Shown: positions 29,281-38,328 of the stretch, piece by piece
Layout of the letters: each line of letters opens with the position of its first letter
Numbering within the stretch: position 1 is the stretch's first letter
Assembly: GCA_038254545.1 (NCBI GenBank)
Contig: JBBSGB010000009.1
Location: forward strand, 43,119 to 107,118
Source: CAHJXF01 sp038254545
GTDB lineage: Bacteria; Pseudomonadota; Gammaproteobacteria; Burkholderiales; Burkholderiaceae_D
Direction of reading: 5' to 3'
DNA: 64,000 nt
Notes under the pieces: model-generated
What the model saw: the letters and a program-made list of their open reading frames with translations, nothing else
What the model was told of the DNA's origin: nothing
The model's database searches: none
Position numbers and translations under genes: made by a program

Positions 29281-29703
29281 ATGGCCAACACCATTCACGT
29301 CGATGTCGTCTCCGCCGAAGAATCGATCTTCTCCGGCGAGGCGGAGTTCGTCGCGTTGCCCGGCGAAGAGGGCGAGCTCGGGATCTATCCCAAGCACGCA
29401 CCGCTGATCACGCGCATCAAGCCCGGCGCCGTGCGCATCAAGATCGCGGGAAAGGCCGAAGACGAATTCGTCTTCGTCGCCGGCGGCATCCTGGAGGTGC
29501 AACCTGACCTCGTCACCGTGCTCGCCGATACCGCGATTCGCGGCGAGGACCTCGACGAAAGCAAGGCCGCCGAAGCCAAGCGCAGCGCCGAGGAAGCGAT
29601 GGCCAACGCCAAGAGCGACCTCGATCTCGCGCGCGCGCAATCCGAGCTCGTCGTGATGGCGGCTCAGCTCGCTGCGATTCAGAAGCTGCGTCACAAGCGT
29701 TAA
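29281..29703 (+). CDS. atpC: ATP synthase F1 subunit epsilon
   Basis: A 140-residue rotor subunit and inhibitor. The beta-barrel domain begins TIHVDVVSAEESIFSGEAEF and includes LPGEEGELGIYPKHAPLIT; the last 50 residues form the regulatory helices. It is the last gene of the atp operon. The next gene starts 23 bp later in the same direction and may be read through. Confidence 0.96.
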   Translation: MANTIHVDVVSAEESIFSGEAEFVALPGEEGELGIYPKHAPLITRIKPGAVRIKIAGKAEDEFVFVAGGILEVQPDLVTVLADTAIRGEDLDESKAAEAKRSAEEAMANAKSDLDLARAQSELVVMAAQLAAIQKLRHKR

Positions 29704-29726
29704 GCGGCCCGGCAGCGGGGATCGCG

Positions 29727-30287
29727 ATGCGCACTTTGTATGCCCAGTGTCGAAATGCGATCGAGTCGTCGAGACTGGGGTGCCTGGCGATCGTGCTCGG
29801 TTTCCTCACGGCATGCGGTACGCCATCGGAACCGGGCTCCAAACCCGCCGCGACCGCGGAGTCGCCGGTCGCTGAAGCGAAGGCCGCGGCGAAGGGAACG
29901 GAGCCGGCCGCCGAGCCTCCGCGCGAGTCCGGGGCACGCAGCATCGATGGCTACAAGCGCGATGCTGCGCGGCGCCTCTACTTTCGCAACACGCCAAAGC
30001 TCTTCGACGGCGCGCCGCCGCCGGTGCTGAAGTCCGTGGTCGTCCTCACCATCAGAATCGATGCAAGCGGTGTTCCGCTGCGCGTGACCGTGATGCGATC
30101 GAACGGTTTTCGCGACCTCGAACAGCGTGCGATACAAAGCGTTCACGACGCGGCGCCGCTGCCGGTCCCGCACGCCGCGATCGTCAAGCGCGGCTCGGTC
30201 GAATATGTGGAGACCTGGCTGTTTCGCGATGACGGCCGCTTTCAGATTCGATCGCTCGCCGACGCACAGGCCTCGATCGACGAGTAG
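29727..30287 (+). CDS. TonB-like C-terminal domain lipoprotein
   Basis: A 186-residue protein. A hydrophobic segment ends in the lipobox LTAC (Cys near residue 31), predicting a lipid-anchored protein. An Ala/Pro/Glu-rich linker follows, then a TonB-type C-terminal domain (about residues 85-170, VVVLTIRIDASGVPLRVTVM...GFRDLEQRAIQSV). Such domains interact with periplasmic or outer-membrane partners, but without the TonB membrane anchor and Pro-rich span the role here is unclear. It may be co-transcribed with atpC. Confidence 0.65.
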   Translation: MRTLYAQCRNAIESSRLGCLAIVLGFLTACGTPSEPGSKPAATAESPVAEAKAAAKGTEPAAEPPRESGARSIDGYKRDAARRLYFRNTPKLFDGAPPPVLKSVVVLTIRIDASGVPLRVTVMRSNGFRDLEQRAIQSVHDAAPLPVPHAAIVKRGSVEYVETWLFRDDGRFQIRSLADAQASIDE

Positions 30288-30311
30288 TCTGCGGCGCGGT
30301 GCGGCGCTGGT

Positions 30312-30878
30312 TCAGCAGGCCCCGGCATAGAAGTGCAAGGGGCAGACCGCCTCGTAGCGCTCGTTGCCGCCGACCTCGACTTGCGCGCCCTGCGTAACGC
30401 GGCGACCTTGTTCATCGACCCGCATGTTGAACGTCGCCTTGCGACCGCAGCGGCACACGGTCTTCATCTCTTCGAGGTCGTCGGCGAGCGTGAGCAGTGC
30501 GCGCGATCCGGGGAATGCCTGTCCTCGAAAGTCGCTGCGTATGCCAAAGCAGATCACGGGGACGCGGTCGATATGCGCGAAGCGATGCAGGTCGACGACT
30601 TGTTCCTCGGTCAGGAACTGGGCTTCGTCGATCAGGATGCAGGAAGGCAGCGGTCGTGCGCGCAGCAGGGTCGAGAACTCCGTCTTAGCATCGAACGTCT
30701 CCACGTCGCGCGCGACGCCCAGGCGCGATGCGATGCGGCCAACGCCGTCGCGGGTGTCGATGGCGGCAGTGAAGAGCGACACCGTCTGCCCGCGCTCCTC
30801 GTAGTTGTGGGCGACCTGCAGCAACGCGGTGGATTTGCCTGCGTTCATCGCGGCATAGCGGAAATAGAGTTTGGCCAT
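30312..30878 (-). CDS. tdk: Thymidine kinase
   Basis: A 188-residue type II thymidine kinase that phosphorylates thymidine for salvage. The P-loop is AAMNAGKSTALLQ (about residues 9-21), Walker B-like ILIDEAQFL follows, and the Zn-lasso Cys residues are in VCRCGRKA and AVCPLH. The lid/lasso region with FNMRVD contacts the base. ATG 30878 gives the family-like MAKLYFRYAAM start; longer upstream reading overlaps hemE. Confidence 0.93.
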   Translation of the reverse strand: MAKLYFRYAAMNAGKSTALLQVAHNYEERGQTVSLFTAAIDTRDGVGRIASRLGVARDVETFDAKTEFSTLLRARPLPSCILIDEAQFLTEEQVVDLHRFAHIDRVPVICFGIRSDFRGQAFPGSRALLTLADDLEEMKTVCRCGRKATFNMRVDEQGRRVTQGAQVEVGGNERYEAVCPLHFYAGAC

Positions 30879-31050
30879 TGATACAAGGTGGTTTGAATTC
30901 TTCGGCGTCGATGCATCGTCGACCGATACGCGCCGACGCTTCACGTCGGCAGGCATCGCATGATGCAGCAAGCATCGCCGCCCGCAGGCCTCGCGTGCAG
31001 GTTCCCTTGGCAGCCGCCGGTAGAATGCACGACCCCGCCCGGATACCCTC

Positions 31051-32154
31051 ATGCATTCGACCCGTCTCGCCAACGATACTTTTCTTCGTGCCTTGCTGCG
31101 CGAACCCACGCCCTACACACCGGTGTGGTTGATGCGGCAGGCGGGACGTTATCTTCCCGAATATCTCGCGACCCGCAGGAAGGCGGGATCGTTTCTCAAT
31201 CTCGCGAAGACGCCCGACTACGCTACCGAGGTCACGCTGCAACCCCTGGCTCGCTTCGACCTCGACGCGGCGATCCTCTTCTCGGACATCCTGACGATCC
31301 CGGACGCAATGGGTTTGGGCCTGCAATTTCTCGAAGGCGAAGGCCCTCACTTCGAGCGGCCTCTCAGGAACGAAAGCGATGTCGCGAGCCTGAGGGTGCC
31401 GCCCCACGAAAGCCTGCAGTATGTGTATGACGCCGTGATGCAGATACGGTCTGCGCTGACCAATGCCGAGGGTGTGCAACGCGTTCCCCTGATCGGCTTC
31501 TCGGGTAGTCCGTGGACGCTGGCCTGCTACATGATCGAAGGCGGCTCGTCGCGCGATTTCCTCGCGACCAAGACGATGCTCTATCGCCGCCCCGAACTGC
31601 TCGCGCGCATCCTCGAAGTCAACACGCAGGCCGTCATCGCCTATCTGTCCGCACAGATCGAAGCGGGCGCACAGGCCGTGATGATCTTCGACACCTGGGG
31701 TGGCATCCTTGCGCACGATGCCTATCCGCGCTGGTCACTGGCCTTCATGAAGCAGATCGTCGATGGGCTGCCACGCAAGCATGCGTGCACTCACGTTCCC
31801 AGCATCATCTTCACGAAAGGCGGGGGTCCCTGGCTTTCCGAGATCGCGAACAGCGGTGTTGACGCGATCGGACTGGACTGGACCGTCGATCCCGTTGTGG
31901 CGCGCACACAGATCGGCAGTCGCTGCGCGCTGCAGGGGAACCTCGATCCGGCGGCCCTGTTCGGCGACGATGCGTCGATCCGCGATCAGGTGGTAAAGAC
32001 TCTCGAAGCATTCGACAGCCCACGGTCGCCTGGACATATTTTCAACCTCGGACACGGCATCTCGCAGTTCACCCCGCCCGCAGCCGTCGAAACGCTGGTC
32101 GAAGCGGTCCACGAAATGAGTCGGCAGACCAGCGTTGCAGTAAGCGAGCACTAA
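31051..32154 (+). CDS. hemE: Uroporphyrinogen III decarboxylase
   Basis: A 367-residue cytosolic heme-pathway enzyme that converts uroporphyrinogen III to coproporphyrinogen III. The signature PVWLMRQAGRYLPEY lies at about residues 23-37, and GFSGSPWTLACYMIEG is also present. The length is normal. It is divergent from tdk and upstream of priA, the usual Burkholderiales neighbourhood. Confidence 0.96.
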   Translation: MHSTRLANDTFLRALLREPTPYTPVWLMRQAGRYLPEYLATRRKAGSFLNLAKTPDYATEVTLQPLARFDLDAAILFSDILTIPDAMGLGLQFLEGEGPHFERPLRNESDVASLRVPPHESLQYVYDAVMQIRSALTNAEGVQRVPLIGFSGSPWTLACYMIEGGSSRDFLATKTMLYRRPELLARILEVNTQAVIAYLSAQIEAGAQAVMIFDTWGGILAHDAYPRWSLAFMKQIVDGLPRKHACTHVPSIIFTKGGGPWLSEIANSGVDAIGLDWTVDPVVARTQIGSRCALQGNLDPAALFGDDASIRDQVVKTLEAFDSPRSPGHIFNLGHGISQFTPPAAVETLVEAVHEMSRQTSVAVSEH

Positions 32155-32492
32155 CCTTCGTGAATCCGGCTCGAGCGGCGAAAACCGCAGGCAATGTTGC
32201 GAAATCGCTGCCGCCCGCTTGACTTATGCACAAAAATCGTATGCCGGATGAAAGGTGGACAAGGAGCATCACCGGCGCCGGCCTGACGCGATAAATGCTT
32301 GATTTTAATGAAGTTCGTACCTGACCAATGTTTCGGCATTTTGACAAAAAGCCTTTGGACTCCGACAGTTAGCCGCGCCGCAGCACCGTTCTTCACAAAG
32401 TTGTCCACAATATCTGTGTAAACAAAAAAAGCGTCGTAGTCACAATTACTTACTGCATATTCCTGCGCATTTCATGTTGAACGGCGGCCTCC
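32155..32492. other. AT-rich hemE-priA spacer with DnaA-box-like sites
   Basis: This 338-bp gap is clearly more AT-rich than its surroundings. TTATGCACA (32224-32232) matches TTATNCACA exactly. TTCTTCACA (32389-32397) and TTGTCCACA (32401-32409) each have one mismatch and are spaced 12 bp apart in the same orientation. A weaker inverted match (TGTGTAAAC, 32415-32423) and an A-tract follow. A perfect -35 hexamer TTGACA is at 32341, but no matching -10 was found. No protein-coding gene is evident. Confidence 0.5.
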
Positions 32493-34634
32493 ATGAGCGT
32501 TGAGCGATCCGCCATTTCCGCTGGTTGCATTCTCCGCGTAGCCTTGGATACGCCGGTCCTCGCATCGGCCGGCGACGGCTTGTACGATTATCGCTGGGCG
32601 GGCGCCGCCCATCCCGGGCAACTGATTATCGTCCCGTTCGGCTCGAGGACGGTGGTCGGCCTGATCGCGGGAATTGCCGACGTCGCAGCGGTCGAGTCCG
32701 AGCGCCTGCGCGACGCGGTGGCGATCGTCGAGGGCTTGTCGCCCTTGTCAGCCGAGTGGCTGGCGCTCGTCCGATTTGCCGCACGCTACTACCATCGCAC
32801 GCTCGGTGAGGTAGCGCTTCCTTCGCTGCCCGGACCCTTGCGTCAGGCGGATCGCTATACGCTATCGTCGCCATCAGCGCACGAACCTCGTGTTGCGCAC
32901 CTGCCTTCGATCGACCGCGCGATCAAGCGCGCGGCGCGCGCAGCGTCGGACCACGCAACGCACGGCCAGCCCGCTGTCGACGTGATCGAGTTGAACGCGA
33001 TGCAGGCCGATGCGCTCGCCGACATTCTTGACGGCCGAACCAGCGGCGCGCCGTTGCTCCCGATGCTGCTGTATGGCGTAACCGGCAGCGGCAAGACCGA
33101 GGTGTATCTGCGCGCGATTGCCGACACGATCGCAGCGGGCCTGCAGGCCCTCGTACTGGTGCCCGAGATCAACCTCACACCGCAGCTCGCAGAAACCTTT
33201 CAGCAACGCTTGCCGCAGGCCAGCGTCGCGAGCCTGCACAGCGGACATGCCGAAGGTCGACGCCTGCATCAATGGTGGCTGGCGCACGAAGGCAAGGTCG
33301 ACGTCCTGCTCGGCACCCGGCTTGCGGTACTTGCGTCGATGCCGCGCCTTGGACTGATCGTCGTCGATGAAGAACACGATGCGTCGTACAAGCAGCAGGA
33401 GGGCCTGCGCTACTCGGCGCGCGACCTCGCGATCATGCGCGCCCGCCACGGCCGCGAAGGACGTTCTCTACCGGTCGTGCTCGCATCCGCGACCCCGTCG
33501 ATGGAAACCTGGGCGCGCGCCGAACAGGGCCGCTATCGCAAGCTGGTTCTCAGCGAGCGTGCTTCGTCCGATGCGAGCTTGCCCACCATTCGCCTCGTAC
33601 CGCTGTTGCGTGCGAAGACGCAGCACGGGCTGACCGACGCGGTGCGCGAGGCGATCGCCGATCGTGTCGCTCGCCGTGAACCGGTGCTGGTCTTCCACAA
33701 CCGCCGTGGCTATGCGCCGGTGCTCGCATGCGGCGCCTGTGGTTGGCTGAGCGATTGCCCGCGCTGCAGTGTCCACGCGGTGTTTCACCAAGCCGATCGT
33801 CGCCTGCATTGCCATCATTGCGGATGGCAGCAACGCGTGCCGCGCGCGTGTCCGGCTTGCGGCAACACCGACCTCGCCCCGATCGGCCGCGGTACGCAGC
33901 GTGTCGAAGAGAATCTGCGTAGCCTCTTTCCCGCTGCTCGCATCGCGCGTATCGATCGCGACAGCACGCGCAGGAAAGGTGCTGCGGCCAGCCTGCTCGA
34001 AGCGGTCCATCTGGGCGAACTCGACATCCTGGTCGGAACGCAGATGCTCGCCAAGGGGCACGACTTTCGCAATGTGACCCTGGTCTGTGTGCTCGATGCC
34101 GACAGCGCGCTCTATTCACACGACTTCCGCGCGAGTGAGCGCTTGTTCTCGAATCTCATGCAGGTCGCGGGCAGAGCGGGCCGTGGCGGCGCGCGCAGCG
34201 GTCAGGCCGAGGTGCTGATCCAGACGCGCGCCCCCGAACACCCGCTGTTCGGTGCGCTGGTCGAACACGACTTCGCACGTTTTGCAGCGAGCCTGCTCGA
34301 CGAACGCCGACGCGCGGGTCTTCCGCCGTTCTCGCATCAAGCGGTTCTGCGCGCCGAAGCAAAGACGCCCGAAGACGCGTTGGCATTCCTGAACACCGCA
34401 CGTGCGCAAGGCGTGCGCATCGCCGGCGAACTCGGATCGACCGACAAGGTCACGCTGTACGATCCGGTGCCGATGACGATCGCGCGCATCGCCGGAGTCG
34501 AACGTGCGCAGTTACTCGTGGAGTCGGCGATACGACCGGCGCTTCACGCGGTTCTCGACGCGTGGCTGGCCACGTTGCATGCGGAGCGCGCAAGAACGCG
34601 ATGGCATATCGAGATCGATCCGCTCGACATATGA
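32493..34634 (+). CDS. priA: Primosomal protein N' (replication restart helicase)
   Basis: A 713-residue 3'-5' helicase that reloads the replisome at collapsed forks. The N-terminal DNA-binding domain begins ILRVALDTPVLASAGDGLYDY. Walker A is GVTGSGKTEVYLRAI (about residues 194-208), DEEHD is motif II, and eight Cys form the Zn motifs (CGACGWLSDCPRC, CHHCGWQQ, CPACG). The C-terminal domain is complete. ATG 32493 fits the family start. Confidence 0.95.
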   Translation: MSVERSAISAGCILRVALDTPVLASAGDGLYDYRWAGAAHPGQLIIVPFGSRTVVGLIAGIADVAAVESERLRDAVAIVEGLSPLSAEWLALVRFAARYYHRTLGEVALPSLPGPLRQADRYTLSSPSAHEPRVAHLPSIDRAIKRAARAASDHATHGQPAVDVIELNAMQADALADILDGRTSGAPLLPMLLYGVTGSGKTEVYLRAIADTIAAGLQALVLVPEINLTPQLAETFQQRLPQASVASLHSGHAEGRRLHQWWLAHEGKVDVLLGTRLAVLASMPRLGLIVVDEEHDASYKQQEGLRYSARDLAIMRARHGREGRSLPVVLASATPSMETWARAEQGRYRKLVLSERASSDASLPTIRLVPLLRAKTQHGLTDAVREAIADRVARREPVLVFHNRRGYAPVLACGACGWLSDCPRCSVHAVFHQADRRLHCHHCGWQQRVPRACPACGNTDLAPIGRGTQRVEENLRSLFPAARIARIDRDSTRRKGAAASLLEAVHLGELDILVGTQMLAKGHDFRNVTLVCVLDADSALYSHDFRASERLFSNLMQVAGRAGRGGARSGQAEVLIQTRAPEHPLFGALVEHDFARFAASLLDERRRAGLPPFSHQAVLRAEAKTPEDALAFLNTARAQGVRIAGELGSTDKVTLYDPVPMTIARIAGVERAQLLVESAIRPALHAVLDAWLATLHAERARTRWHIEIDPLDI

Positions 34635-34789
34635 GGCAGCGCTAACGCCACGACTTTCAGCCTGTCCTACAAGGCATTCAGGGCGCTGCTGAAAATACAT
34701 CTGCGGCCACGCGACTACAGTCGGTTGCCACAGGGCGGCGCGCTTGATTGCGGCCTCTCTTTTTTCGAAACTCTTATTGAGAGGTTCAG

Positions 34790-34999
34790 ATGAACAAGGA
34801 TCAAGTCAAGGGTCGTGTCAATGAAGCCGCCGGCAAGGTCAAGGAAGTTGCCGGACGTGCGGTGGACGACAAGGAGTTGCAAGCCAAGGGCCTCGCACAG
34901 CAGGTCGGCGGCAAGGCCCGCGCGACCACAGGCGATGTGGTCGAAGACGTCAAGGACGCTGTGAAGGACCGTGACACGGTGAAAAGCAGGGACCGTTGA
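34790..34999 (+). CDS. CsbD-family stress protein
   Basis: A 69-residue highly charged protein, MNKDQVKGRVNEAAGKVKEV and onward. The two-repeat KGRVNEAAGK / VGGKARATTG pattern is that of CsbD proteins. They are abundant, probably helical, general-stress proteins of unknown mechanism. A GAGAGG ribosome site lies upstream, and a clear terminator follows the stop by 25 bp, giving a one-gene unit. Confidence 0.85.
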   Translation: MNKDQVKGRVNEAAGKVKEVAGRAVDDKELQAKGLAQQVGGKARATTGDVVEDVKDAVKDRDTVKSRDR

Positions 35000-35024
35000 T
35001 CGTGTTCTTCCAGTCGTTGTAGAA

Positions 35025-35045
35025 GGGGGCGCAAGCCCCCTTTTT
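35025..35045 (+). terminator. Rho-independent terminator after csbD-like gene
   Basis: GGGGGC (35025-35030) and GCCCCC (35035-35040) pair across a GCAA tetraloop, followed by TTTTT. Confidence 0.92.
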
Positions 35046-35074
35046 ACTTTGATCGAATTGTCTGGAGACCGACG

Positions 35075-35248
35075 ATGCACATCACGCCCAATCCCGATCC
35101 ACAACCCAGCCCGTCGCCGAATCCCATGCCCGGCCCTGCGCCGATCACCGATCCGGTCGAACCGGTCGAAGTCCCGCCGCCCACCGATGTCCCGCCAGTG
35201 ACGCCGCCGCCGATCGTCGATCCGCCAGTGACTTCGCCGACCGCCTGA
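35075..35248 (+). CDS. 57-residue proline-rich small protein
   Basis: A short open frame starting MHITPNPDPQPSPSPNP and ending at TGA 35246-35248. About 40 percent of its residues are Pro, with repeated PNP, PPP and DPV units and Asp/Glu spacing. GGAG lies 8 bases before the ATG. The gene follows the csbD terminator. No domain is recognisable. It may be a small disordered stress-linked peptide, and it resembles short Pro-rich proteins I have seen near CsbD genes in Burkholderiales (recollection, not checked). Expression is unproven. Confidence 0.5.
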   Translation: MHITPNPDPQPSPSPNPMPGPAPITDPVEPVEVPPPTDVPPVTPPPIVDPPVTSPTA

Positions 35249-35398
35249 TCGGCTCGACGATCGACATACGATGACGCGCCTGTCCGGCGCGTTTGTTCGT
35301 GGTGCCATCGACGAGCCATCTTCTCTCGATAGTCGCGACCCGCATCGTGTAGCATCGCGCCCGCTACGCGTCGAAACGATCGATGCAGCTTTGCATCG

Positions 35399-37414
35399 AT
35401 GCACGATCTCTCCTCATTGAATGCGCCTCAGCGCGCCGCGGTTCGTCACGTCGACGGTCCCTGTCTCGTGCTCGCGGTCGCGGGCAGCGGCAAGACGCGG
35501 GTGATCACGCACAAGATCGCCCACCTGATTTCCGACTGCGGCCATGAGGCGCGGCAGATCGCCGCGCTCACCTTCGCCAACAAGGCCGCGGCCGAGATGC
35601 GCCAGCGCGTCGCGTCGCTGCTCGAAGCGAAGGCATCGCGCGGGCTGACCGTCTCGAACTTGCATTCGCTCGGCGTGCAGATCCTGCGCGCAGAGGCCGA
35701 GCACATCGGACTCAAGCCGCGCTTCTCGATCCTCTCGTCCGACGATGTACGGGCGATCCTTCAAGACCTCTGCGCAAGCACCGACCCCGCGTTCGTCAAG
35801 GGCCTACAGTCGCGCATCTCGCTATGGAAGAACGCGATGGTGTTGGCCGATCATATCGAGGCCAGCGCTCAGCACGGCGACGAAGCGCGCGACGCGCGCG
35901 TCTATCGAAGCTACACCGCAACGTTGCGGGCCTATCACGCGGTGGACTTCGACGACCTGATCGCGCGGCCGGTCGCGTTGTTCGACGCGCATCAAGACGT
36001 GCTCTTTCGCTGGCAGTCGCGTCTGCGCTATCTGCTGGTCGACGAGGTGCAGGACACCAATGCATGCCAGTACCGCCTGCTGCGCCAGCTCGCAGGCCCG
36101 CGCGCTGCGCTCACCGCGGTCGGCGACGACGATCAGGCGATCTATGCGTGGCGCGGCGCGACGCTCGACAACCTCGCGAACCTGCAAAGCGACTACCCGC
36201 AGCTCGAGGTCATCAAGCTCGAACAGAACTACCGGTCGAGCGCGCGCATTCTCGCCGCGGCCAACGCCTTGATCGCGACCAATCCCAAACTCTTCGAGAA
36301 GAAGCTCTGGAGCGAGCATGGTCCCGGCGATCCCGTGACGATTAGCGCGATGAACGACGACCTGCACGAAGCCGAGTCGATTGCGATCCGCCTCTCCGCG
36401 CATCGCTTCGAACGGCGCACGACGTGGTCCGATTACGCGGTGCTCTATCGCGGCAATCATTAGGCGCGAGTGTTCGAGGAAGCGCTACGCAAGGAGAAAA
36501 TTCCGTACGTGCTCTCAGGCGGGCAGTCGTTCTTCGAGCGCGTCGAGATCCGCGACCTGATCGCGTGGCTGCGCCTGTTCGTCAACCTCGACGACGACCC
36601 GGCATTCATACGCGCGGTGACGGTGCCCAAGCGCGGCGTGGGTACGGCCACGCTGGAAGCACTCGGCAACTACGCGAGCCAGCGTGGCGTGTCCCTGTTC
36701 GAGGCCGCATGCGAGTCTTCATTCGAAGGCCGCGTCGCCGCGCGCCAGTTCGAGCCGATGGGGCAGTTCACGGCTTTCGTCAATCGCATGCAGGACCGCG
36801 CCGAACGCGAACCCGCTGACCGCGTGCTCGACGATCTGCTGTCGGCGATCGACTATCGCGCCCATCTGTTCGACGCGTCCGACGAGCGCGTTGCGCAGAA
36901 GCGCTGGCAGAACGTGCTGGACTTCACCGCGTGGATCGCGAAACGCTGTGAAGAAGAGGACAAGGACCTGATCGCGGTCACGCAATCGATCGCGCTCTTG
37001 AGCATGCTCGACAACCAGGACCAGGACGTCGATGCGGTTCGTCTGTCGACTCTGCACGCCGCGAAAGGGCTCGAGTTTGGCCACGTCTTTCTGGTCGGCG
37101 TAGAGGAAGGCTTGCTGCCGCACAAGGGCAATGAAGACGACGAGCCCGCAATGCGCTCGCAGCGGATCGAGGAAGAGCGGCGGCTCATGTACGTGGGCGT
37201 GACGCGCGCGCAGAAGAGCCTCGCGATCAGCTGGTGCAGGAAGCGGCGTCGCGCGCGCGACCATCAGAGTTGCGAGCCGTCCCGCTTCATCGCCGAGCTC
37301 GGCCTCGACGAGGCCAGACCGGCGTTCGAGGGCGAAGGCGACGCTGTGTCACCGCAGATGCGCATGGCGCGATTGAAGGCGCTGCTCGCGCAGCCGCGCG
37401 AGGTCAAGGTCTGA
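35399..37414 (+). pseudogene. rep: Rep-type UvrD-family DNA helicase, interrupted by an in-frame TAG
   Basis: The full reading spans 672 codons, the normal Rep length, but codon 355 (36461-36463) is TAG. In the family this position reads NH-Q-AR, so a single C-to-T change (CAG to TAG) explains it. The N-terminal part has motif I AVAGSGKTRVIT and motif II LLVDEVQDTN. The C-terminal part has the remaining helicase motifs, including VGVTRAQKSLAIS. A GTG at 36470 could restart the second half. Either the helicase is lost, two halves are made, the stop is read through, or it is a sequencing error. Rep normally removes proteins ahead of forks. Confidence 0.85.
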
Positions 37415-37504
37415 AGCCGGGCGACAACATACGCAATGAAAAGCACGCGACGAAACGGTCACGCGTGTGCGATTCTTCCGCCTTCTCTTTTTCGTTCGCT
37501 CCTC

Positions 37505-38230
37505 ATGGATCAGTCGGCATCGCGCAGCCCGCGTCTCTCCTATCGCTACTACGATTTCGTGATGGCCGCCTTCGTCTGCGTGCTGCTCTGCTCGAACTTC
37601 ATCGGCGCGGCCAAGCAGGCCGTCATCGACCTTCCGATCGTCGGGCCCACGCCGTTCGGCGCCGGCATCCTGTTCTTCCCGATCAGCTATTTCTTCGGCG
37701 ACATCCTCACCGAGGTCTATGGCTACGGACGCGATCGCCGCGTGGTGTGGGCCGGCTTCTTTGCGCTTGCGTTCGCGTCGTTGATGTCGTGGGTGGTGGT
37801 GCATCTGCCGCCCGGACCATCGGACTACATGAAGGTCTATCAGCCCGCACTCGATGCGGTATTCGGCAACGCGTGGCGCATCGCCGCCGCGTCGATGCTC
37901 GCGTTCTGGTGCGGCAGTTTCGCGAACAGCTATGTTCTCGCGAAGATGAAGCTGCTGACCGGCGGCAAGTGGCTGTGGACCCGCACCATAGGCTCGACCA
38001 TCGTCGGGGAAGCGGTGGACTCGTCGCTGTTCTACGTGATCGCGTTCTACGGCATCTGGGAAACGAGCGACATCGTCAAGGTCGCATTGACGCAATACAT
38101 TCTGAAGACCGGTTGGGAGGTGATCGCGACGCCGCTGACCTACAAGGTCGTCAACTTTCTGAAGCGCAAAGAGAACGAGGATTACTACGACCGCGGCACC
38201 AACTTCAACCCGTTCAGGCTGCAAGCCTGA
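37505..38230 (+). CDS. Queuosine precursor transporter (YhhQ family)
   Basis: A 241-residue membrane protein with about six helices. Family signatures are FFPISYFFGDILTEVYGYGRDRRVVW and WTRTIGSTIVGEAVDSSLFY. This ECF-like family imports queuine or preQ precursors for tRNA modification. ATG 37505 (MDQSASRSP) is chosen; the in-frame ATG at 37436 would add a non-conserved leader. It stands between the broken rep and gntP genes. Confidence 0.88.
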   Translation: MDQSASRSPRLSYRYYDFVMAAFVCVLLCSNFIGAAKQAVIDLPIVGPTPFGAGILFFPISYFFGDILTEVYGYGRDRRVVWAGFFALAFASLMSWVVVHLPPGPSDYMKVYQPALDAVFGNAWRIAAASMLAFWCGSFANSYVLAKMKLLTGGKWLWTRTIGSTIVGEAVDSSLFYVIAFYGIWETSDIVKVALTQYILKTGWEVIATPLTYKVVNFLKRKENEDYYDRGTNFNPFRLQA

Positions 38231-38328
38231 CCGGCGCAAGTGATCAGGCAGGGCCCGCGTGCGCCCTACAATGCGACGCGTAGGCAAGCGCAGCGTAGCT
38301 GGCAAGACTCGACGCTGAGGAGACTCGC

